Shown: positions 22,141 to 33,289 of the stretch, in pieces
Numbering within the stretch: the first letter of the stretch is position 1
Layout of the letters: every line of letters starts with the position of its first letter
From: Anodontia alba
Lineage: Eukaryota > Mollusca > Bivalvia > Lucinida > Lucinidae
NCBI GenBank assembly: GCA_964016985.1
Contig: OZ024826.1
Span: 62,874,910-62,938,909, forward strand
DNA: 64,000 bases
Reading direction: 5' to 3'
Position numbers and translations under genes: made by a program
Notes under the pieces: model-generated
Told to the model about the DNA's origin: nothing
Database searches by the model: none
What the model saw: only the letters and a program-made list of their open reading frames with translations

Positions 22141-23375
22141 CAGGGCTCCGGAAAACCGGAAAAATAGCAGGTCTGGACCGAAATTAAGAATTCTGGACCG
22201 ATTTCAAACACCCCAAAACGCTAATAATTCGGTCCAACAGGTTTGTGCCTTGAACCCCATTTTTTCCCCAACCAACCAATTTTCACAAATCAATGACGTC
22301 TAAAAAATCACAAACGATCAAGTCTTCCCAAACTGACAACGTCCGCGCACCTTTTAAATGCGATATTATGGTAGTTAAAGGCTAAAACATTCATTTGACA
22401 TGTATATTGGAGAGACAGATGAATAACGGCAACCTACCGCAGCACAAATTAATTACGTCATTATCCAAACATTGTCAAAAAATCAACACTTCACTGTCCT
22501 TTGTGCGGTAAACAAGCGATTAACACGAATCATCAGTAACGGTAGTCTGATAATTAATCTGTTTGTGTGACACATGTGAATACACTGAGACTGCAAAACA
22601 TCAGGTGCAGTCGGCGAGTGATAAAAGAATGCACCGCTTGAACGCACCCGTTTTCTTCTTCTTCTTTTTTGTTTTGATCAACACGGTTTGTTAGTCCCAG
22701 ATTTGATAAATTAATTCCCAAACCGTGTATGTCCTGATCAGATGTTGCATACAACGGCGTCTGATCTGGGTATTATTGTTTGCTTTTTTTTTTTTTTTTT
22801 GTTGACGGCCGTAACACGCGAGTATAATTCAAGGTAGATTTTACGGTAAAAATAAGTAATACACCACTTGCGCTAGACAAGATTGGTCAGTGCTTAAAAT
22901 TTAAGCGGTCTGGTCAAATCTTGAAACATTGAAAACTGCAAAACCACCCGTGGTGCAGGCCTTTTTTATTAGACCTAATTGGGTCCATGAAAGTCGTTTT
23001 GTTCCGTCTCTCCTGTTTCCCGCCGTCTTTGCGCTTACACAAGACGGGAATCAGTTGTTTATAAATAGTTATCTAGGAAAACCCTGCGGAGGTGGAAATA
23101 ACAACATAATCGTCTTTTTTTTTTTTTTTTTTTTTTCTTTCTTCCTTTCTTTTTACATACCTGACTATTTATTGATGACACCAGCTTTGATCATGCTCGT
23201 TATACCCAGACTTCTGTCATATAACGGAGTTGAGGTGTATTTAAAAGTGTTATAGGACTGCCAATTGTCATTAGTTTTCGTGACAGGTGATTTTTTTGTT
23301 TTTGGAAATGGGCTCATTGATGACGTCATCGTCATCGGCTGGACCGATTCAGATTTCAGAATTTCCAGAGCACTG
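22141..23375. mobile_element. hAT-like non-autonomous element
   Basis: An 8-bp duplication TTTCAAGG (22133-22140 and 23376-23383) flanks inverted ends CAGGGCTCCGGAA and, in reverse complement, CAGTGCTCTGGAA. Subterminal CTGGACCGA motifs occur in both orientations. Long T-tracts lie at about 22780-22800 and 23117-23136. No hAT transposase is visible in the 1,235 bp. Without it the array unit reads through as TGTTTCAAGGTTACAGG. Confidence 0.75.
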
Positions 23376-24255
23376 TTTCAAGGTTACAGGGTAATAGTAC
23401 AACAAAGTTTGATAATGGTTTCTCTTTAAAAACTGTTCACATATGACATTTCCAGTGAACTCTTTCTACAGTTTTCATTGGATTGGGTTGAAATTGGTGG
23501 ACAGTTAGCCCATGATACAGGGTTTATTATTTTGAGGTTACGGTACACCAGTTTTTGATAGAGTAATCACTATTTTTTAATGAATTTTTAGACATGACTT
23601 GATTTCCTGATAACTCTTCCTACAGTTTTCATTTTAAAGGACAGTAAGACTAAGAGGTGGAACAGCACATATTGTTTTGAGGTTACAGTACACCAAATTT
23701 TGGTAGTCATTTATACTCTTTAAAGATTGTTCGGATGTGACTTTATTTCCAGCTAATTCCTCCTACAGTTTATGTCAGATTATTTCAAGGTTACAGCACA
23801 CCAAACTTTGATAGAATTATTATTCTTTAAAGATAGCTCATACACGACTTCATTTTCGGTCAACTCCTTCTACAGTTCATCTATCAAGCTGAAAATTATT
23901 GGATAGTAAGACGATGAGGTGGAACAACATGTATTCTTTTGAGGTTACACCAAACATTAAGAACGTTATAACCCTTTAAAGATTTTGAAAAAGTTTGAAA
24001 ACCTACATAGTCTGATACACAGAGTTATGTCCCTATATATAATTACTCTTGTTTGCTGCATAGCTCCATCGGTTTAATTGGATTTTCCTTGAACTTGCAG
24101 ATGAGGGGACATGAATAATGAATGTTGTAGACATTGAGTGACCATGACCTATTTTTCAGCACAGGTGAGCATTAAGGACCATCATGGTCTTCTTGTTTTG
24201 TATAAAAATACCCTGTAGGATTTATTGTAATATGTCTAAGTTTATTTATTTTCAG

Positions 24256-24356
24256 ATTTTTACCATCAGTCGCTTAGTGACAACAAGCTTATTAACTTTG
24301 ATATTCTCATACAATATGATCTTCATGGGCATATTTATGACTGGGAAATGGGAAGG
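24256..24356 (+). CDS. NuMA-like Hook-domain gene, exon C
   Basis: The acceptor ATTTATTTTCAG and the donor GTAAGT bound 101 nt. Using the base from exon B it reads N-FYHQSLSDNKLINFDILIQY then DLHGHIYDWEMGR, ending in phase 0. In Hook domains this stretch bridges the helix before the long hydrophobic helix; WEMGR aligns with the ELGRLLQL-type entry of HOOK proteins. The residues that follow, in exon D, begin LLLALLGAL as expected. Confidence 0.75.
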
Positions 24357-24829
24357 GTAAGTATTTATTATTTATCACTTAGGTTATGATAGCATTCCTC
24401 CAGATAAGGTTGGATTGTATATCTAAATCATAATGCTGTTGCTTATTTTTTGTATTATTAAATCCATGGCATACGAAGTATCTTGAGGGTATATAGTTTT
24501 CGTCTTTCCGTTCGTCCATGAGTTCCGATTTTATGATGTAAAAACTTTGACATATCTTTTTAATCAAGTATCATCAAAACAGATTTTAACATTTTTCAAA
24601 GAAATAAATATTTTTAATAAATTGTAAATAAACACAAATTATATCAAATTATGCTTCTCATTTTTAAAAAAAACATATTAAACAAGTTTGTTGAATTATA
24701 TTATCCAATTTTTAACATTTACAGACACCATATGACCAAATGGTTGAGGTGTCTTTAAACAGAAACACTCACTCACTCGTCCATGAGTTCGTTTTTCATA
24801 CGAATGTTTGCGCCCACATCTAAATTAAA

Positions 24830-25000
24830 GTTTTGTATTAAAGTTTCTAAGAACTTGTATTTTCCAAGCCATATGATGGATTTAGTTTATATTTGATATG
24901 ATGATAGATATTGGTCTAAAGTTTTATTTGTCACTATCCCCACCCCTGCCCATCATGTGACCTCAAGGTCAATGTCACAGACTTAGAACTTTATGCAATT
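24830..25000 (+). repeat. Single monomer of the AAGGTCA array family
   Basis: It carries TTGTATTTTCCAAGCCATAT, GATGGATTTAGTTTATATTT, GATGATAGAT and TGACCTCAAGGTCAATGTCA, matching the 16646-18080 monomers. Only about one unit is present. Confidence 0.55.
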
Positions 25001-25164
25001 TTAGCAAGCTTAAGAGTTTTGTTTGAGAATCTGTTTTAACTTTAATTTGGAAACAATTAATGCAGTTAATTGGTCAGACATGACTCAACCTTGTGGCATG
25101 GACTTGTGGGTCATGAAGTGATGGTCAGCATGACCTACAAACTTAGCTGCATTATATTGTGAAT

Positions 25165-26290
25165 TAGGTAGAAAACCTTTGATAATTTATAGGAAGCTGC
25201 GAATTCTTAGATACTGGATGAAAATCCTTCAAACCGATAATATTCTTAGAAATGTATATGATTTCCTATTTAACGATGCCATAAATGGCTGTACTTATAA
25301 TGGTTTAAATTGGGCATATCAAGTTAAAAAGATGCTTGAAAACTTACCATTGAATTATGTTTGGAATTATCAAACTTTGGATAAAATTACTTATTATGAA
25401 ATAAAGCAAAGATTACTTGATAGTACTAATCAAGAATTAATGATGTCAATTAATACGTCCACGAATTTACAGTCTTATTGCATCTTCAAAGTAGATACAG
25501 AACACGAATCATACCTTGACACCATTAAACAATCTAAGTTCAAATTTGCATTAAGCCGTTTTAGATTAAGCTCACATCCTCATTACATTGAAACAGGACG
25601 TTATACTGGAATTCCAAAAGAAGAAAGATTTTGTGTATTTTGTAATATGAGAAGTATCGAAAATGAATACCACTTTTTAATGATCGGCCCCCACTATGTA
25701 GATACCCGTCGGATATACTTGCCAGCATATTATTGTAGATGGCCTACAATTACCAAATTCAAAACTATCATGCAAACAAAATCGAAGAAATTGATAAATA
25801 ACATTGCAAAATTTATTTATTTTGCTCTAAAGAGACAAAATTTGGTATGAAGTTATATTGTCAGATTATTTGATTCTATATGAGAAGTTTTAATCAATGC
25901 TATGCTTGCATTTTTATAGGTCATATGATGCAAAATGTGGGACAGTGTCTTTATGGCATAAGGGAGCGGTGAAGGTTCGGATCAGCATGCACATTCGTGC
26001 AACCTGATGCGGACAGTTGCTGTTCGTCGATATATGCTTATGTATTCAGGGATTATGTAAGCGGACAACAAGGGCCCGGGTCGGCCTGCGCAAATGCGCG
26101 GGCTGATTCGGGCCTGCATTTCTGTAAATTGCGTAGGGGCCTTTTCGTGCCTTGCGCATCATATGTTGTTGCTTCTTGATAATTATCATGTATATGTTGA
26201 AATATGTACCCACTGGCTTGAAGTGTATATATTTGGCGAAAAGCATTGTAATATGTTTCATGCCAATAAAGAATTTGTATATTGTATACA
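25165..26290 (+). mobile_element. 5'-truncated LINE with 3' UTR
   Basis: The ORF end is followed by about 430 nt that finish ATGCCAATAAAGAATTTGTA, containing an AATAAA signal. A GC-rich block at about 25928-26158 is flanked by TCATATG on both sides and may be a later insertion in the 3' UTR; this is uncertain. Confidence 0.5.
25179..25850 (+). pseudogene. Non-LTR retrotransposon ORF2, C-terminal fragment
   Basis: The 223-codon frame has features of the C-terminal end of bivalve LINE polyproteins: a basic start (YRKLRILRYWMKILQTDN), FRLSSHPHYIETGRYTG with a conserved R-x8-E-x-GRY core, and a CxxC...H zinc-knuckle-like motif in ERFCVFCNMRSIENEYHF. In relatives a second Cys follows the His by about four residues; here Gly occupies that position (LMIGPHY). 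The reverse transcriptase and endonuclease domains are absent, so the copy is 5'-truncated. Which LINE clade it belongs to I cannot say. Confidence 0.6.
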
Positions 26291-26497
26291 TTTCACTATC
26301 CAGTGACTTTGTCTTATATCTTGAAGTCTATTTCATCACACTATGTAATCATGTGAACGTGATATACATCGAGTGATGCCTGCACTGCAGAATTCCAGAA
26401 CTGCTTGCAGGAAGCAGGTAACGGAAGCACATGGTTGTGTCTCGTCTATAGAATACTGGTGAATATGACAAAACCTACATTCTACATTCATTCGTGT

Positions 26498-26645
26498 CAC
26501 ATGGGAAAGCCAAGTTCTGCTTATGGACTGTCAGGTGGTTTTTCCCAGGATTCTCTGGTTTTTGCCCACCTTTGATGAACGATCGGCTCGATATAAGTGA
26601 AATATTCTTGAAAGGGCCGTAAAGCCCAAATCAGAAAAAAAACCA
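26498..26645 (+). mobile_element. 3' fragment of the Lys-like SINE
   Basis: It matches 5925-6056 in order: GGGAAAGCCAAGTTCTGCTT, GATTCTCTGGTTTTTGCCCA, TGATGAACGATCGGCTCGAT, GTGAAATATTCTTGAAAGGG. It lacks the tRNA head and ends in an A-rich tail. Confidence 0.7.
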
Positions 26646-27477
26646 AAACATTCTACATTAAAACAATTATAAGATAAAACCATTCAAGTGTCTGAAGACC
26701 TCAAGAAACTGCAACTTTGCAGTAAAGTTTAAAAGAATCTTCATTGCATATCAAAATGCTTGAGAGAAATTGAGTTTTTACATCGACGAAATGTACTAAA
26801 GTGCTAGTTTAAAGTGGAAGTTCAAAGATGCATGCATTACAATAATGCTCAGTTAATAATGCTATCAAGAAAGGCATTGCATGATGGTGTACTGCTTTTA
26901 TTTAATGGTTTACTGCATTTGTGGGTTCAAATATCTGTGAGTGAACTGCCTTCAGTGCAAGCTAAAATGCCATCGCTAAGATTTTAAACAAAACATGTTA
27001 TGTGTCTGGGTCTGCCAAAATATTGTTTTGCAACACAGAGGGTGCCACATTGGTATATATAAATGGATACCAAAGCAGAAAGTACAGACTTTACACATAT
27101 AAACAATGTTTGGAGGCAGTAAATCCACAAAACAGTACTGCAATACATGCAATTACAGTATAACACTACAATGGGTTATCAGGTTAGTTTCTTGAGGATA
27201 AGTCAAGCAACATCACTTGTAGTAAACCACAAAATTACAAAATAATAGTTGTGCCTCAACTCAAAAAGTATTGAAATATACAATTGAGTTTATATTATTT
27301 ATCGATTTTCAGTTGTATGGTAAACTGTAAAGGTTTCAACAATTGAAAATTAAGAAGATTTAATGGAAAATCTGAAGAGCTGAGTGTTAAATTGCAACAA
27401 CTAATTGTTCGATTTGCCTTTAACCACAACTATTGACACCTTCAGCTTCTCTATTAGTATCATTAAGATTTGAGTTA
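26646..27477. other. Intron stretch with no recognised feature
   Basis: AT-rich, no splice-bounded open frame, no repeat match found by eye. Confidence 0.4.
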
Positions 27478-27870
27478 TTAGCTGACCTGGAGCTCTAGTC
27501 AGCTTAAGCCGTGCCCTGTTGTCTGTCTGTCGTCTGTCCATTGTTAGCATTTCACATTTTTGTCATCTTTTCCAGAGCCATATGTCAGATTGAACTGATA
27601 CTTTGTGAGAGGCACTGGGGCAACTTTGCGATTCAGTATTGCTAAAATCGTTGCATTTCGATATCCGCCATGGCGGCCATCTTGGAAACTTTTCAAACAG
27701 CATCTGCCTCAAAACTGTTAGAGGGATTGATCTGAAACTTAATCAAATGAATTGGAACTTTACTTACATTACAGGAGCATAGCAAACTAAAGTTTGTAGG
27801 ATGGCCTTAGTCTAAAAAGCGATGATGAATAATATTTTTAAGACTTGCAAGACCAGGACCTAAAAACCAA
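27478..27870 (+). repeat. Head of an array-type element, truncated
   Basis: TTAGCTGACCTGGAGCTCTA forms a short hairpin with GTCAGC, followed by GTCTGTCTGTCGTCTGTCC. About one unit follows (CAGAGCCATATGTCAGATTG, GCCATGGCGGCCATCTTGGA). No tail is seen. Confidence 0.45.
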
Positions 27871-28789
27871 AATAGATCACTGAGTAAAAGGTTGCATGGC
27901 CAGTATTCTTTTGGTCAAAATGGGAGAAAAATAAACCATCACAAGTTAATTCAGGATAGGAGATTTGAAATTTCAATAGGTAATATGTTCTATAAAAGGG
28001 TTAGCCTTTGGAAGCAAGTATTACATATATGAGAACAGAAAAGTATGGAGTGTACGGATTTTCTGGGCCAGACTAGCCGTTTCGGCCAATTGGGCCTCAT
28101 CAATGACCTCAAAGATTTTCAAAATCCTACAATGGAATCAATGATTCCAAAGCCTATATAATATTATCTATACGATGAAGAAGGGCAGGATGAGATCATG
28201 TCATACAGGGACACTCATGATGAATAAATACAATTTCTGGGAGGGCCTGAGGAAGACACTTTGTAGGCTATGCGTATTTAAACTTTCTACGTCATCCATT
28301 TTGATTTGTATATGCGCGAACATAATGTAAATGGTAGTCGAGATACACGATCAGTCTAAATTCTTTCAAGTTAACCTTTCAAGACAATTCTCAAAAGCAG
28401 TACACTACATAAACTATATACAAAAGCAGTACACTACATAAACTATCTTCTTCTGCAAGCAGTTCACCTACTATCAATAAGAACAGCCATCAAACTTGCC
28501 GTCAGTAAACACCCTATAAAATGAAAACGAGAGTCAAAAACATGCAAAATCCTTTTTCAAAAATTCAGAATTTTGTAATTTTTAAAAACTGTAAACATTG
28601 TAGATGGTTTCGGGAGTTTGGGTGATATTTGATTGATTTTCTAAGTAGTTCCTTAACTCTTTTATCTCACAAGAAAGATTCCAAACTCAAGCTAACTTGT
28701 ATGCTACAGAATAAAACACCAAAATTTAGCTCATGATTGCCTGAAAACATAAATTACTAACCAAATACACACACGTGTTTTAATTTTTA
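27871..28789. other. Intron stretch with no recognised feature
   Basis: Unassigned. A 28-bp sequence (beginning AAAAGCAGTACACTACATAA) is directly repeated at about 28395 and 28424. Confidence 0.4.
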
Positions 28790-29335
28790 TACACCTGTTT
28801 GAAAAACTGCACATATTATGTTATGGGGTATGGTGTCCGACAGTCTGTCCGTCTTTCCTTAAACTTTTTTGTTTCCAGCTAACTCCTTCTAAAGTTTACA
28901 TCTGATTAAGCTGAAACTTGGTTTATAGTTAAACCTTGATGTGGAGCAGTGCATATTGTTTTGGGGTTACAGTCCACCAAATTAACAGTTATGCCCCTTT
29001 GAAAATTTCTGTAAACTTTTCATTTCTGGCTAACTCCTGCAGTTTACATATGATCAAGCTGAAACTTGATTTATAGTTAGACCAACAGAGTTATGCCCTT
29101 TTAAAATTTTTATAAACATTTTGTTTCTGGCTAACTTCTCCTACAGTTTACATCTGATCAAGCTGAAACTTGATTTATAGTTAGACCATGATGTGGAGCA
29201 GTGCATATTTGTTTGAGGTTACAGTCCATCAAATATTAGCAGAGTTATGCCCCTTTGAAAATTTCTGTAAACTTTTTATTTCCAGCTAACTCCTACAGTT
29301 TACATCCGATCAAGCTGAAACTTAATTTGTAGCTA

Positions 29336-30562
29336 CGAGGGTGAGTCGATAAAAAAACCAGCCTAACTTATTTCTGGGTGAGATCGATCTCTTCTTTTTC
29401 GATGTAATTGCCCTCTAGAATGATGCACTTGGATCAACGGTGTTCCAGTGCCATCAGCCCAGAACTGAAGAAGCCAGGGTCCTTGTCTCTGACCCACTCC
29501 TCAACTGCCGCCACGACTTCTTCGTTGGACCGGAAATGACGTCCACGGATATCCTTTTTCAAGTTTGGGAATAGGAAATAGTCACTAGGAGCTAAGTCCG
29601 GAGAATAGGTGGGTGGTGGTATTAGCTAGTCCTGTTGGAGCAGAATCCCTTTGGAGAGTTTACCTCGGCGTTTTTCACGGATCACAATTCTCAGTTAGTC
29701 GAGCAAATTTGCATAATACAGACCTGTTATTGTACTTTTCTTTGCTAGAAAGTCCAACATAATAACACCTTGTGCATCCCAAAATACAGTTGCCATCACC
29801 TTGCCAGCAGAGGGTTGCGTTTTGAACTTCTTTGGCTTCGGAGACCCTGGCCCTACACTCTGCCGACTTTGAGCTTTATTCTCTGGCTCATAATAATGGA
29901 CCCAGGTCTCATCTACAGTCACCAGACGTGAAAGGAAATCATCTTCCTTTGACCTAAACAGCTTCAACAATGCGCTGTATACTGATGCTCTGGTTGCCAT
30001 TGGCTCGTCGCTAAGGGATTTTGGGACCCAGTGGGCTGTTAGCTTGTGCATACCCAAGCAATCATGTAAAGTTGTTGAAACGCTACCATGTGAAATGTGT
30101 AATGCATTCGCTATTTCTTCCACCTTAATTCGCCTATCAGAGTACACCAGATCCCGTACTTGTTACACATTTCTTCATTGGTGGCATCTGATGGGTGTCC
30201 AGACCTGGTTTCGTCTTCTAAAGACGTTCTACTGCGTTTGAATTCCCCAACCCAGAATTTAACTTGTGCATCCGATGGTGCAGAAGACCCATAAACATTG
30301 GTCAACTCGCAATGTATTTCCTCACCTGTTTTCCCTTTCAAGTACAAGTACCAAATTGCAGCACGGTACTCAACATTTGACGAAAAGCTTACTTTTGCAT
30401 CGCTAGCCATGTTTGACATTCATTATCTCATGAGTGAATGACACGATAAAGGTGCAATTTTGCCCTCAGGCCTAAAACATGTATTGAAACAAGGCATGAA
30501 AATCTTGGGTGTCTCGGTCAATTGGAAATGGGATAGGCTGGTTACTTATTGACTTGCCCTCA
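29336..30562 (-). mobile_element. mariner transposon, second type, degenerate
   Basis: It is bounded by TA (29334-29335 and 30563-30564). The terminal repeats are CGAGGGTGAGTCGATAAAAA and, in reverse complement, TGAGGGCAAGTCAATAAGTA. Removing the element rejoins the host unit as TTTGTAGCTAGACCATGATG, which matches neighbouring units with TTATAGTTAGACCATGATG. Confidence 0.85.
29368..30419 (-). pseudogene. mariner transposase, inactivated
   Basis: The N-terminus starts MSNMASDAKVSFSS and contains a paired-like DNA-binding region (KGKTGEEIHCELTNVYG, VKFWVGEFKRSRTS). A frameshift lies near 30140-30165. The next frame holds IANALHISHGSVSTTLHDCL, the first catalytic motif VDETWVHYYEPE and AGKVMATVFWDAQGVIMLDF. 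A stop lies at 29695-29697. Further on, ILLQQD runs straight into a TAG and then PTYSPDLAPSDYFLFPNLKK, so about 20 codons normally following the second catalytic Asp are missing. One more stop replaces a Trp near the C-terminus. Confidence 0.85.
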
Positions 30563-30929
30563 TAGACCATGATGTGGAGCAGCACATATTGTTTTGAGGT
30601 TACAGTCAACCAAATATTAGCAGAGTTATGCCCCTTTGAAAATTTCTGTAAACTATTTGATAAGCGCATGTTATTTCAAGGCTACAGTACCCAAATATTA
30701 ACAGAGTTATGCCCCATTGAAAATATTGCTGATTTTTGGTTTCAAACTAACTCCACTTGCAGTTTTTATCTAGAGCACTTAATCATACAGGAGTCAGTAT
30801 ATGTGCTACATCTTATTACTTGCTATGAGCATATGTTGCCTCTGATAGCGGAGCTCTTAATTGTGTCCTGCCAGCAGTTCTGGAATCCTGAATACATTAC
30901 TTGCGGTCATGTGATTACATAGTGTATTC

Positions 30930-31650
30930 ATGAATGTACATCATACATGTACTTCAGGATTATGAATCTTTATGGCCTACAGTTTGACCTCAGAATAAAT
31001 GTAGGTCAATATGATCTATAGTTCTCAAAGTTGATGTAGGTCACTGTGACCTGTATTCCATGGTCCAGTGATTTTGTATTACATCTTGCAGACAATTTGA
31101 TGTATGAACATCTTACTTAGGGATTATGGGTCAGTATGACACAACATTCAATCTCAAAATAAATGTAGGTTTTTGTGGTGTATATTTCATGACCCAGTGG
31201 TTTTGTCAAATATCTCCAACACTGTTTGATGCACGAGTGTCATATTTCCAGATAATGAGACAGTGTGACCCAAACTTTGGCCTGAAAGTAAATATGTCAG
31301 CATGATCTAGATTATTTGATGGATTAACATCATAGTTGGTAGAATGGATCAGTGTGACACATCAGATTAACCTAATCTAGTATATGTAGGTCAGTGATCT
31401 ACCTTTTATGGGTCAGCGATTTTGCCTCATCAATTATGTTGAAGGCTATTTGATGGAGAAATGGACTAGGAATAATAGATCAGTTCACCCAAAGATCAAC
31501 CTTGTAAACTATATGTGAGTCAGTGACCTGTATTTCATGGGTCATTGATTTTGCCTTATGTCATTGTCATAGACTTAAAGTATTTTTATAAATAAAAAAA
31601 AATGCTGGCCGGGGGTATTCATGGTCCTCTGGGCACTTGATCTAGTTTCT
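30930..31650 (+). repeat. Array of about 110-bp monomers with CTAGTTTC end
   Basis: Units repeat GACCTCAGAATAAATGTAGG, TCAATATGATCTATA, CCATGGTCCAGTGATTTTG and CTTGCAGACAATTTGATG. The right end reads GGCCGGGGGTATTCATGGTC, CTCTGGGCACTTGATCTAGT, a GGTCC-bearing tail similar to other arrays in this window. It also resembles the monomers at 11300-11930. Confidence 0.55.
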
Positions 31651-32055
31651 CCATTTTACTCTCTCCAATTTTTAAACATTAAAAATTTCAGTAACACTTT
31701 TCTCTAGAGCTGTTGGGCCTAGACGGTTTAAACACAAGTTGCTCTGAAGACATCTTTCTGTCTGAAACTGCTCAGTTGCTCAGTTGCTCAGTTGAGTTCT
31801 TTCTGGTAGAAATCAAGTTAATAGATACGTAGCTAGCTTGGATCCAGATCTACCTACCGAGAAGGTGGAGTCTGATCAGGGTACATCCTCATCACTGACA
31901 TAATGAATGTTTGGAAAACAAGCAGCATAAATAAAGGCAGAATATGGAGATATACCGGTCCATTTGGTTCTCTACATACCATAGCTCCAGATAAGGTGCT
32001 TTTTTTACAACTTAAAAGTGCTGGTGTTTTTCTTACTTAGGTGCTAGGATTAGTC

Positions 32056-32118
32056 AGCTACGTAGATCCTGATGAGATGGCTTGTTATGAGCCATCTTAT
32101 AAGGATCTACACTGTTTG
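32056..32118. repeat. Palindrome of the CAAACAGTG/AGATC family
   Basis: GTAGATCCTGATGAGATGGC and GCCATCTTATAAGGATCTAC pair with a few mismatches around TTGTTATGA. CACTGTTTGCAAAGG follows, as in the 3906 and 19255 copies. Confidence 0.55.
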
Positions 32119-32218
32119 CAAAGGTATCTGTATTGGTCTGTAGGGATAAAAGTATTAAGGCCCTACATGAGCCAGTGATTATGAAGAGAGACCCAGGAGT
32201 AGAATTTCTGGTTTACAG

Positions 32219-32405
32219 CTCCTTCTTGCTTTACTTGGGGCCCTTATACAAGATAAGTATCGTGAGCAGTTTGTACAGCCAGCATTTACAATGGAAGAGA
32301 GGAGTCAGATGGAACTGAAGGCAATGATTGAGTCGGTCCTCTTTATGAATGATACAGACACCAACCTACCTGTTGGCTTTGATGATGTTCTCAAGAGAAA
32401 GATTG
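32219..32405 (+). CDS. NuMA-like Hook-domain gene, exon D
   Basis: The acceptor GGTTTACAG and the donor GTGAGT bound 187 nt. From phase 0 it reads LLLALLGALIQDKYREQFVQ, PAFTMEERSQMELKAMIESV, LFMNDTDTNLPVGFDDVLKR, KI plus one base. The hydrophobic start completes the Hook-domain helix begun by WEMGR in exon C. The order (Q-x-EL-x-x-hydrophobic helix, acidic/polar turn, L-P-x-x-F-x-D-x-L) matches the end of the NuMA N-terminal globular domain better than HOOK or CCDC88. The trailing G joins AT of exon E to give Asp. This is the longest and most convincing exon. Confidence 0.8.
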
Positions 32406-32462
32406 GTGAGTGAATGCAGTGCTGTTCAGTTTTTTTTCTCAGCTCTACTTTTCTTCTTTAAA

Positions 32463-32690
32463 CCTTAAAGTGCTAATCACAACTAACAGCAGATGACACT
32501 TTGAAATATGTTTTGTTTTTTTTTTTCAGAAAAAATAAGGCTTGTTATTTCATGTGAATTTTCTGCTAGATAGACAAATCACATGAAATATCAAGTTTTT
32601 ATTTTTTTCTGAAAAAAAAAAAAAAAAAAAAAAATTTAAATGTCGTCTGGTGCAAATTTACGTAGTCCTTTAAGGGTTTATTTTCTTATG
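32463..32690. repeat. Foldback MITE, copy 4
   Basis: TTAAAGTGCTAATCACAACT and CAGCAGATGACACTTTGAAA face TTTAAATGTCGTCTGGTGCA. The inner arms TATTTCATGTGAATTTTCTG and CAAATCACATGAAATATCAA enclose a loop with CTAGATAGA. A-tracts flank the core. Confidence 0.55.
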
Positions 32691-33289
32691 AATTTACCAT
32701 TCATGTAAACATTTGTTGTCGTATATGAGATGTATCATTAGAAAAAGGCTCTTTGGACTGTTCTTTGAATCATTTCAGTGCTCCTGCCTGGGCCCTTAGG
32801 GACTAGTTCTTTGGCTGTGTGCATGTTCACCTGAATCTTTACTGTTCACATATGCTATCTTAGTTCTTTTCCCATCATAATTGCTCATATTTTTACATTT
32901 ACACCACAACCGCTTTAGAAGAATATTTTGGCAAACTAAGCAAAAACCATGCATTGTATCCAAACAAAAATTTCACATTTATAGATTATGTAAAAAAAAA
33001 AAAAAAAAGTGATCATAAATGGTAAATTTTTCTATATAATCCATACATTTTGTTTGAAGTCCTTCTGTAAACTGTTGTATCTGAAACTGTATTACAATTT
33101 ACTGTTATAGAGAAGCTTCTGTGATAAAAGGACCCATATGCCATTTTTAAACATGGAAGGCCCGTATAGCCAGCACAGCCAGTCTGATCAGGGCTTTTTC
33201 TGTTAACCAATATATTCTGGCTGCAGACCTCATTAACCTTTACAACTTTCTGGTCAGACCACATTAACCTTTACCACTCTCTGTGCAGA

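Larger units (their letters stand above)
20998..24197 (+). repeat. Composite array element with GCTCACCTG head and AGGTGAGC tail
   Basis: The head GCTCACCTGGGCCGAAGGCT is followed by CAGTCTGTCATCCATCC. The body has about 150-bp units: CTCCTACAGTTTTCATTGGA, TTGAAACTTGGTGGACAGTT, ACACCAAATTTTGATAG. The tail is ACAGGTGAGCATTAAGGACC then ATCATGGTCTTCTTGTT. Two transposons interrupt it at 21358-21984 and 22141-23375. Head and tail match the 42605-55266 elements although the monomers differ. Confidence 0.65.
28790..30780 (+). repeat. Array of about 130-150 bp monomers, split by a mariner
   Basis: The head has TACACCTGTTTGAAAAACTG and GACAGTCTGTCCGTC. Units repeat TTTCCAGCTAACTCCTTCTA, CAGTTTACATCTGATCAAGC, TGAAACTTGATTTATAGTTA, GACCATGATGTGGAGCAG, GCATATTGTTTTGAGGTTAC and CAGAGTTATGCCCCTTTGAA. 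The mariner at 29336-30562 sits within one unit. Confidence 0.65.

Noticed and set aside
22929..23255. 108-codon frame with a run of Phe
   Set aside because: The Phe run is a T-tract inside the hAT-like element; there is no domain.
23300..23330. CRE-like TGACGTCA site
   Set aside because: It lies inside a hAT-like element with no promoter context; a chance match is likely.
25921..26165. GC-rich insertion in the LINE 3' UTR with TCATATG at both ends
   Set aside because: A 7-bp repeat is short and the ends are not inverted; I could not assign it to any element class.
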